Source of the DNA: Gammaproteobacteria bacterium
GTDB lineage: Bacteria; Pseudomonadota; Gammaproteobacteria; Enterobacterales; Alteromonadaceae
Length of the DNA: 9,251 bases
Direction: 5' to 3'
NCBI GenBank assembly: GCA_027484495.1
Contig: JAIXSW010000010.1
Span: forward strand, 1-9,251
The notes under the pieces were generated by a model. That model ran no database searches and had not been told where the DNA came from. It saw only the letters and a list, made by a program, of their open reading frames with translations. This document shows, piece after piece, positions 1-4,017 of this stretch. A program made the translations under genes and the position numbers. Each line of letters begins with the position of its first letter. Position 1 is the stretch's first letter.

Positions 1-112
1 GCTGTTGAGCGTTGAAAGCTGTCTCAGCGGCTCGTCTCATTGCCGGGGTTATCGTTTGCGGCATAAATCCGAACTGCTCGAGGACATACTGGGTCAGGAA
101 CTCTTTTGTCAT
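1..112 (-). CDS. Unidentified small phage-type protein, N-terminal 37 codons (partial)
   Basis: Reading leftward from ATG at 112, 37 codons are open to the window edge. The protein begins MTKEFLTQYVLEQFGF and is mildly amphipathic, with no signal peptide or membrane segment. A GGAG at 123-126 lies 10 bases upstream and supports this start. It is the first gene after the RNA polymerase, the terminator and the two 46-bp repeats, and it points the same way, so it would be in the position of a T7 class II early/middle gene (such as 1.1). I do not recognise the family and assign no function. The C-terminus is missing, so its full length is unknown. Confidence 0.6.
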   Translation of the reverse strand, partial: MTKEFLTQYVLEQFGFMPQTITPAMRRAAETAFNAQQ

Positions 113-133
113 GGTGTTTTTACTCCAGGAATG

Positions 134-194
134 AGGACCGACCCGGAGACTCTCTCCAGGGAAAAATCTCGGAGAGGGCCTTCGGTTCGGTCCT
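134..194 (-). promoter_or_regulatory. Long two-part hairpin before the partial gene; candidate RNA processing site
   Basis: The outer arms AGGACCGA (134-141) and TCGGTCCT (187-194) are perfect complements. An inner stem pairs 150-157 with 171-178 (eight pairs, one G-U on one strand) around a 13-base loop. No T-run follows on either strand, so it is not an ordinary terminator. It sits eight bases before the GGAG of the leftward partial gene. T7 early mRNAs carry hairpins of about this size between genes that RNase III cuts; that role here is inferred from position and shape only. Confidence 0.45.
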
Positions 195-217
195 GGGGTT
201 TGGTTTGTGGGTTCTTT

Positions 218-263
218 CTTAGGTGGAGCGACAGCAACGGAAGTCGCGTCGTTACTGGGTTTT
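218..263 (-). repeat. 46-bp direct repeat, copy proximal to the partial gene; candidate phage-polymerase promoter
   Basis: This is identical over 46 bases to 374-419, with an offset of 156. Read leftward it begins AAAACCCAGTAACGACGCGA. It contains a short inverted pair, GCGAC/GTCGC. Two perfect copies just downstream of a single-subunit RNA polymerase gene fit tandem cognate promoters (compare T7 phi1.1A and phi1.1B after gene 1). The sequence does not match the T7, T3 or SP6 consensus, so the promoter role is inferred from placement and conservation. The repeat itself is seen directly. Confidence 0.6.
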
Positions 264-264
264 A

Positions 265-289
265 GGAGGACTGTCTTTTAGAGTCCTCC
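265..289. other. Perfect 8-bp hairpin between the two 46-bp repeats
   Basis: GGAGGACT (265-272) and AGTCCTCC (282-289) are exact complements around a 9-base loop. Neither strand has a U-run directly after the stem. Beyond it lie CTCAGA (295-300) and TCTGAG (327-332), which can also pair, and two AGATCT words (298-303 and 313-318). These are RNA folds of unknown role in the spacer between the repeats. Confidence 0.4.
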
Positions 290-373
290 AGAGACTCAGA
301 TCTGATAGAAAAAGATCTTTTAGTCCTCTGAGAGAACATCCTGGAGACTGGTCTTTGAGACTCGACCCTTCTC

Positions 374-419
374 CTTAGGTGGAGCGACAGCAACGGAAGT
401 CGCGTCGTTACTGGGTTTT
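374..419 (-). repeat. 46-bp direct repeat, copy proximal to the polymerase; candidate phage-polymerase promoter
   Basis: This is the second perfect copy of the element at 218-263. It lies nine bases beyond the leftward terminator at 428-457, so transcripts started here would be separated from host-driven polymerase mRNA. The absence of any mismatch over 46 bases, with unrelated sequence on both sides, argues for selection on the sequence or a very recent duplication. Confidence 0.6.
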
Positions 420-427
420 GCCTAAAT

Positions 428-457
428 GAAAAAAAGGGCCGAAAGACTCGACCCTTG
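428..457 (-). terminator. Rho-independent terminator after the phage RNA polymerase gene
   Basis: Read leftward, AAGGGTCG (456-449) pairs with CGGCCCTT (441-434), eight pairs with one G-U, around the loop AGTCTTT. It runs into a U-tract made by the A-run at 429-435. It lies 30 bases past the polymerase stop codon and would end host-polymerase transcription before the repeats. Confidence 0.75.
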
Positions 458-486
458 GATTATCTCAGTCTTAATTATGAGACTAT

Positions 487-2904
487 TTAGGCGAAAGCAA
501 AAAGGCTATCTAGGATCAGCTCCAGGTCGTAGTCGCCGCGAGTCGGTAGACTCGGGACTGTCTTCCGTTTTGTCTTCAGGGTCTCCTGGTCGACCTGCTC
601 CAGGAACTCCTGCTCGAGATTCTCGAAGACGGTCTCCGAGTACATCTCGACGAAAGATTCCCGGATAACCTGAAAGAATCTCGGAGTGTCTGCGGCGTGG
701 GTCCCGAAAGAGTCATGGATCAAGGCGAAAGCGTCGATCCCTTCAGACTTACCATTGAGGACGGTCATCATCAGGTGAGAGCTGTCGAGACTGTGGACGA
801 CGTTCGGGGAGATAGCGTTCGCCATCTTCCTGGTGTCGATCTTGTCGGTCTCTTCCTCGAGTCTCGCCTGGAAGCGTTTCCCCATTACAACGGAGTTGAT
901 CCGGCGGCTCGCCGTCTCCCGGTACTCCTGGACAACAGGAAAGCCGAGAGGCGTCGTCCAGGTGATAACCTTCCCACAGGACGCGATCGCGGATGCGAAA
1001 GTCTGCATCCAGTCCATAGCCTCGGCGGCTTTGAGAACGGTCGAGGAGACGCCCTTCTCGAGCTTCCCGGCCAGGTATTGAGCCGCGACTCGAGGGTTCG
1101 GGAAAGGACACTCCCCCGCCTTCATCGCTGGCTTGAGAACGTCGTCCAGCAATTGCTGAGTAAAGCCCGGAGCCTTTGACCCGTAGGGGTAAGTCATAAC
1201 AGGACGCTTTGCGACGCCTCGTCCAATCTCGCCCCCACAGAAGGCCAGCCAGGCGTCCGCGAGCGGCTTGTTCGCTTCCTCCTTCTCGTTCCTGAGCATC
1301 TCCGAGACCTTCTTCGCAACGTCTTTATAAATATCGTTTGGACGGTCCCCTGGGATCAGGTTCACGGCTCGACCTGTCACTTCACAGCGGAAGGCGGCTC
1401 CCAGGTGTTGAAGTCCTGAGCATGAGCCATCAAGGGCGATCGCGATCCTGGAGACGTACTCCGGCCCCTCCATTGAGACGCCCAGAAGTTCGACACAAGC
1501 GGCGAAAGCCTGGAAGGGTTTGTCGGCTTTGGTCCAGAAGAGATTCCCGAACGGGTCCAGGGCTGAGCCGAGGAGATCGTTCCAGTGTGCGTTAACCCAG
1601 GCGATCCGATCTTCAAAAGGAACTTTGTCGACGCCGAACAGGTTCGCGACGTGAATCTTCAGCCAGAGGATGCCCTGGTCGCCGATTACCTTCCCCTGGG
1701 CGAACTCGAGGAGCGCCTTCACATAGTCGGCCCCCTGAGGGTTCAACGACGGGATCGGATAGACTCGGCCCCGGCTGTCCAGGTGGTGAGGGATGAAGAT
1801 CTCGTCGAACTCGGAGAACTTCTCCGCGATCCCCACGTTGCCAGCGAAGAGGAGCCTCAGATTCGCGTTTTCTTGCTCGGCCTTCTTCTGCACTTGCTTA
1901 ACATGGAACGGAGCCTCCTTGTCGATTTGGAGCGCTTTCAGTGTGGGGATTTTATCCGACGACATTCCCAGCGGGTTCTGCTCCGCGAGCATTCTCTTTA
2001 GAAGAGAGAGGACAGGCTTCCGGATTCTCCAGGCTGTTTCCTGGATCGCGTTGACGGCCTCGAAGACTCTCTCGGGGTTGTTCTCCCGGAGTTTCTTCAT
2101 CTGGAGCTTGTTCTTCCGCTTCACGAATGGGACCGGGGCCTGGGTGTTCGTCAGATAACATCCTGAGAAGGCGGTCTCGACGCTCCACTTCTTCGGAGGG
2201 ACGACCATCGGGAGGTAGACCGGAGACAGGAGACGGAAGTCCTCCCGGTGCTTGGAGATCCAGTCCAGGAGGTCCTGAGTCGCGACCAGGACTTCCGGAG
2301 CGTTCCCTGGTGCGGTGTCCTTCTTCTCGCCTTCCTCAATAGCGAAGAGTCCGGTCGCCTGGACGACAATCTCAATCATCGCCCGGCCCAGGGAGACCCG
2401 TTTCGCTTCGTCCCATTCGGGGATCTCGACGTCGTGAGCCTCGGAGACGTAGTCCAGGAGCTTGATCGCATCCCGTCCCTGTGCGCCTTTCTTCTGGACC
2501 ATGTTCGAGAAGTGCCGAAGGGCTTCGTCCTGGAGAAGCGCCTTCCGATACTCCTGGAAAATAGCCTGAGATGCCTTGTTCGCTGCTGTTGTCACTGCTC
2601 GAGACTTAGTCGCGGAGGCCAGCATCGATCCGAGTGTAACCATCGCCAGGACCTGAGGCTGGAGATCTTTCACCAGGGCGAAGACGACCGGGACTCGGTA
2701 GTCCTGGCGGGGACGAATGGTCGCCTCATAAAGCGCGGCTATCTTGCCGATATTCCGGGACAGGATCGCGGAGCCGTAGGAGGTCCCGTCCTCGCGGCCC
2801 TTCTCGACGGCTGAGTCTGTGCGGCGGTCGTAGCGTTGCGCCCCCAGGTCCCGGCCTTCTTGCTCGAGTTGTTCCTGGATTTGGATCAGTGTTTCTTTGT
2901 TCAT
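487..2904 (-). CDS. T7-type single-subunit DNA-directed RNA polymerase
   Basis: This protein of 805 residues is a phage RNA polymerase that would transcribe middle and late phage genes from its own promoters without host subunits. T7 gp1 has 883 residues, so the N-terminal domain here looks shorter. Visible landmarks are DSRGRVYPI and WLKIHVANLFGVDKVPF in the palm. Motif A, LDGSCSGLQH, has Asp492 (T7 D537). Motif B, KRPVMTYPYGSK, has Lys566 and Tyr574 (T7 K631 and Y639). Motif C, LIHDSFG, has His730 and Asp731 (T7 H811 and D812). The protein ends in FAFA like T7. All key catalytic residues are intact, so it should be active. ATG 2904 is chosen because AGGAG lies seven bases upstream (2912-2916). 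The frame stays open to 3087, but an upstream start would overlap the preceding gene. Its codon use differs from the leu genes. Confidence 0.95.
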   Translation of the reverse strand: MNKETLIQIQEQLEQEGRDLGAQRYDRRTDSAVEKGREDGTSYGSAILSRNIGKIAALYEATIRPRQDYRVPVVFALVKDLQPQVLAMVTLGSMLASATKSRAVTTAANKASQAIFQEYRKALLQDEALRHFSNMVQKKGAQGRDAIKLLDYVSEAHDVEIPEWDEAKRVSLGRAMIEIVVQATGLFAIEEGEKKDTAPGNAPEVLVATQDLLDWISKHREDFRLLSPVYLPMVVPPKKWSVETAFSGCYLTNTQAPVPFVKRKNKLQMKKLRENNPERVFEAVNAIQETAWRIRKPVLSLLKRMLAEQNPLGMSSDKIPTLKALQIDKEAPFHVKQVQKKAEQENANLRLLFAGNVGIAEKFSEFDEIFIPHHLDSRGRVYPIPSLNPQGADYVKALLEFAQGKVIGDQGILWLKIHVANLFGVDKVPFEDRIAWVNAHWNDLLGSALDPFGNLFWTKADKPFQAFAACVELLGVSMEGPEYVSRIAIALDGSCSGLQHLGAAFRCEVTGRAVNLIPGDRPNDIYKDVAKKVSEMLRNEKEEANKPLADAWLAFCGGEIGRGVAKRPVMTYPYGSKAPGFTQQLLDDVLKPAMKAGECPFPNPRVAAQYLAGKLEKGVSSTVLKAAEAMDWMQTFASAIASCGKVITWTTPLGFPVVQEYRETASRRINSVVMGKRFQARLEEETDKIDTRKMANAISPNVVHSLDSSHLMMTVLNGKSEGIDAFALIHDSFGTHAADTPRFFQVIRESFVEMYSETVFENLEQEFLEQVDQETLKTKRKTVPSLPTRGDYDLELILDSLFAFA

Positions 2905-2915
2905 CGCGTCTCTCC

Positions 2916-3038
2916 TCATTTGTTGCGATTGGATAAAAGGGTGTTTTTTGCTGCGGCCCAGTAAGCGGCTGCGACGTCGGGCTGTCCCTGGCGGTAATGC
3001 TCGAGGGCTTTCTGGGTGAGCGTGTGGGCTAAAGTCAT
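2916..3038 (-). CDS. Unidentified 40-residue protein just upstream of the phage polymerase
   Basis: ATG at 3038 opens a 40-codon frame ending in TGA at 2916-2918. A very strong Shine-Dalgarno stretch (ctcctcctc at 3047-3055 on the top strand) lies upstream with good spacing. The stop codon overlaps the ribosome binding site of the polymerase, so the two genes are probably co-transcribed and perhaps translationally coupled. The protein starts MTLAHTLTQKALEHYRQGQP and continues through an alanine-rich stretch with YWAAAKNTLL. It looks like a short amphipathic helical protein, with no signal peptide or cysteines. I do not recognise it. T7-like phages often carry tiny early genes that act on host proteins, but nothing in the sequence shows such a role. 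Confidence 0.65.
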   Translation of the reverse strand: MTLAHTLTQKALEHYRQGQPDVAAAYWAAAKNTLLSNRNK

Positions 3039-3056
3039 CGGGTCTCTCCTCCTCGA

Positions 3057-3179
3057 CTGTTAAAATTAGGCTCAGTTTTGGGCGCAATTGGACGCAACTC
3101 TCCCGGACGGATCTCTCCTGCCGTCAGTGAGAATAGACGCGAATTGTTATCAGGCTCAAAACTGAGTCGAATTTAACAG
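3057..3179. repeat. Imperfect inverted repeat with 26-base arms
   Basis: The left arm (3057-3082) and the reverse complement of the right arm (3154-3179) share CTGTTAAA and CTCAGTTTTG blocks. About 23 of 26 positions match with one gap. The arms are separated by about 70 bases and lie directly upstream of the ribosome binding site of the 40-codon gene. Paired repressor sites, recombinase arm sites or an RNA stem are all possible. Confidence 0.6.
3132..3159 (-). promoter_or_regulatory. Weak sigma-70-like promoter candidate for the phage early genes
   Basis: On the bottom strand, TTGAGC (plus 3154-3159) is followed after 16 bases by TCTATT (plus 3132-3137), each matching four of six consensus positions. 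It would start RNA roughly 85 bases before the 40-codon gene. The -35 element overlaps the right arm of the inverted repeat, which would suit repression there. It is the best host-type candidate I see in this interval, but it is weak. Confidence 0.25.
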
Positions 3180-3199
3180 AGGAAGGGGAATAAATAAAG

Positions 3200-3213
3200 A
3201 CCCAAATTTGGGT
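3200..3213. promoter_or_regulatory. Perfect 14-bp palindrome, candidate operator
   Basis: ACCCAAATTTGGGT is its own reverse complement. It stands in an AT-rich stretch upstream of the phage-like genes. Such symmetric words are typical binding sites for dimeric helix-turn-helix repressors, but no regulator gene is visible in the window. Confidence 0.4.
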
Positions 3214-3287
3214 TTAATTTTTACAAGTAAAGTGCGAGGGGAGAGACAAGGGTCAGATGGATTAGATCTGGAGGAGGAATAGACCCT

Positions 3288-3313
3288 CCCCTCGCGAAAA
3301 CTGGAGGGGTTTT
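3288..3313 (+). terminator. Possible rightward terminator
   Basis: CCCCTC (3288-3293) pairs with GAGGGG (3304-3309) around a 10-base loop, followed by only four Ts (3310-3313). The same CCCCTCGC can pair alternatively with GCGAGGGG at 3233-3240, forming a larger stem. The short T-run makes termination uncertain. Confidence 0.25.
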
Positions 3314-3378
3314 AGGTGTCTATGCCACATAGTCCCAAAGCTGAGACGGAATGAAAAACCGTGAAGCCTTGCGGTATA

Positions 3379-3465
3379 TGGTGCCCGGGGCCGGACTTGA
3401 ACCGGCACGAAGTTTCCTTCGAGGGATTTTAAATCCCTTGTGTCTACCGATTTCACCACCCGGGC
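3379..3465 (-). tRNA. tRNA-Leu, anticodon UAA
   Basis: An 87-base class II tRNA with its CCA encoded (top-strand tgg at 3379-3381). The acceptor arms GCCCGGG and CCCGGGC pair fully. The anticodon stem AGGGA/TCCCT encloses TTTAAAA, giving anticodon UAA for UUA codons. The long variable arm is CGAAG-GAAA-CTTCG, and the T arm is GCCGG-TTCAAGT-CCGGC. It closely resembles enterobacterial leuZ. It has its own promoter at 3505-3534 and is divergent from the leu operon. UUA is a heavily used Leu codon in the neighbouring host genes. Its 3' end faces the phage-like DNA, the orientation expected if an element had integrated at the tRNA; the gene is intact, as normally happens when the element restores the 3' part. 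Confidence 0.97.
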
Positions 3466-3504
3466 AGAGTCGCATGTGCAGGCGCACTTGGCAGAACGGC
3501 GGCG

Positions 3505-3534
3505 ATTTTACGCTGGCTTTTACCTGAATGTCAT
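3505..3534 (-). promoter_or_regulatory. Sigma-70 promoter of tRNA-Leu
   Basis: On the bottom strand, ATGACA (plus 3529-3534) and TAAAAT (plus 3505-3510) are 18 bases apart, each matching five of six consensus positions. A GC-rich discriminator, CGCCGCCG, follows the -10, a pattern typical of stable-RNA promoters under stringent control. The start site would be about 33 bases upstream of the mature tRNA. Confidence 0.6.
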
Positions 3535-3716
3535 GTGCTTTTTGCGCCTTGCGCCAAATTTTTGCCTGGATTGCTGCTTTATCAGCCACTGCATCACCAC
3601 TCGGTCGCTCAGACTACTGCTCCGATCTCAATTTCAGCCATCCAGAAATCTATATAAAAACCAACAGCTTAATAATTCATCAGTCAAAAGTTGTATCCAT
3701 TTAGCCATCTATACTG

Positions 3717-3745
3717 TTGCAATCAACTTTTTGGCGTGATATTAC
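3717..3745 (+). promoter_or_regulatory. Candidate promoter of the leu operon
   Basis: TTGCAA (3717-3722) and TATTAC (3740-3745) are exactly 17 bases apart, each matching four of six consensus positions. Transcription from about 3752 would give an 80-base 5' segment before the leader peptide. It is the best-spaced rightward candidate upstream of the leader. Confidence 0.4.
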
Positions 3746-3831
3746 TAGAAACGCTGCAGCTTTGTTCAGACGTGTACCTGCAGCACCATGCGCCGGCAAT
3801 GATGGCCAAGCGCCCGAAAAAAGACAGAGTA

Positions 3832-3918
3832 ATGAATCACTTAAATACTATGACCACCATTCTCCTCAGCCTCCTCGTGCTCCTAAACGGACCTCGGGGT
3901 GTTGTGCATTGGTCGTAG
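3832..3918 (+). CDS. leuL: leu operon leader peptide
   Basis: A 28-codon frame opens at ATG 3832 and ends at TAG 3916-3918. It has seven Leu codons: TTA at codon 4, CTC at 11, 12, 14, 15 and 17, and CTA at 18. A hairpin with a T-run follows 22 bases after the stop, and leuA starts 99 bases after it, which is the standard layout of ribosome-mediated attenuation. A second in-frame ATG at 3850 would give 22 residues but lacks any Shine-Dalgarno sequence; 3832 has only a weak purine stretch (gacagag). The peptide is not expected to have a function after synthesis. The sequence differs from E. coli LeuL, which also uses rare Leu codons (CUA). Confidence 0.82.
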   Translation: MNHLNTMTTILLSLLVLLNGPRGVVHWS

Positions 3919-3921
3919 TGT
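3845..3921 (+). promoter_or_regulatory. Alternative RNA pairings of the leu leader (protector and antiterminator segments)
   Basis: ACTATGACCA (3847-3856) pairs with TGGTCGTAGT (3910-3919) over ten bases with one G-U, and the pairing can extend to 3845/3921. Separately, CTCGGGGT (3893-3900) is the exact complement of ACCCCGAG (3943-3950), the left arm of the terminator. A ribosome stalled on the Leu codons would break the first pairing and leave 3893-3900 free to capture the terminator arm. A ribosome reaching the stop codon would cover 3900 onward and let the terminator form. Confidence 0.55.
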
Positions 3922-3940
3922 AAATACGGATCCAGCAAAC

Positions 3941-3969
3941 AAACCCCGAGCCACAGGCCGGGGTTTTTT
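3941..3969 (+). terminator. leu attenuator terminator
   Basis: AAACCCCG (3941-3948) pairs with CGGGGTTT (3959-3966), with an inner CC/GG pair around ACA and a small internal bulge. The T-run covers 3964-3969. It lies between the leader stop and leuA and overlaps the segment able to pair with 3893-3900, so it is conditional. Confidence 0.8.
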
Positions 3970-4017
3970 GTTACCTCAAGGTCTGATGGGTGAAAATTTC
4001 AGCAAGAGGAACAGGAC

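Larger units (their letters stand above)
113..486. other. Gene-free, hairpin-rich interval downstream of the phage polymerase
   Basis: These 374 bases hold no convincing gene. They contain a leftward terminator (428-457), two identical 46-bp direct repeats (374-419 and 218-263), a perfect 8-bp hairpin (265-289), a weaker nested pairing (295-332) and a long two-part hairpin (134-194). A 12-base word, gactcgaccctt, occurs at 359-370 and again at 445-456 inside the terminator stem. The density of structure suggests transcription control and RNA processing, not coding. The short rightward open frames here (5-265 and 426-668) overlap these elements or run antisense to the polymerase, and look like chance. 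Confidence 0.6.
3039..3378. promoter_or_regulatory. Intergenic control region between the phage-like genes and the tRNA
   Basis: No gene is evident in these 340 bases. The region holds a widely spaced imperfect inverted repeat (3057-3082 with 3154-3179), a weak leftward promoter candidate (3132-3159), a perfect 14-bp palindrome (3200-3213), a TTTAC-AA-GTAAA pair nearby, and a large stem (3233-3296). It also holds a possible rightward terminator (3288-3313) and a small CTATG-CCA-CATAG palindrome (3320-3332). The phage/host border, if this is an integrated element, should lie at or near the tRNA 3' end. I see no integrase or excisionase frame here. Confidence 0.5.
3466..3831. promoter_or_regulatory. 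Intergenic region between tRNA-Leu and the leu leader
   Basis: These 366 bases separate two divergent transcripts. They hold the tRNA promoter (3505-3534), the candidate leu promoter (3717-3745) and a GCGCC-TT-GCGCC word pair near 3545-3556. From 3560 to 3690 I see nothing definite. The open frames starting at 3440, 3691 and 3717 lack ribosome binding sites, and the second is simply the upstream extension of the leader peptide frame. Confidence 0.5.

Noticed and set aside
218..419. CRISPR-like array
   Set aside because: Only two repeat units with a 110-base spacer are present, with no further units and no cas gene. The arrangement fits promoters or duplicated control elements better.
2248..2814. 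188-codon rightward open frame opposite the polymerase
   Set aside because: It lies entirely antisense to a gene with clear family motifs, and its protein is compositionally odd (rich in Arg, Gly, Leu). It is a reading-frame shadow of the GC-rich polymerase gene.
2905..3087. 61-codon N-terminal extension of the RNA polymerase (frame open to 3087)
   Set aside because: ATG 2904 has a well-spaced AGGAG, and the T7-like protein start fits it. The extension overlaps the 40-codon gene, which has its own strong ribosome binding site, and is rich in Pro/Arg like a non-coding frame.
3320..3332. CTATG-CCA-CATAG palindrome as an integrase crossover core
   Set aside because: Five-base arms are short enough to occur by chance, and there is no integrase or second copy in the window to support it.
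3366..3378. Terminator of tRNA-Leu from the T-run after CACGG (3352-3375)
   Set aside because: The only stem I could draw is three base pairs, CCG/CGG, before TTTTT. That is too weak to list as a feature, although termination there is possible.
3262..3589. Leftward frames across the tRNA gene
   Set aside because: They read through a fully structured tRNA and its promoter; their apparent protein motifs are translations of tRNA sequence.
3440..3923. Short rightward frames starting at 3440, 3691 and 3717
   Set aside because: The first covers the tRNA promoter, the second is the upstream extension of the leader peptide frame without a ribosome binding site, and the third overlaps the leader in another frame. 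None has recognisable protein features.
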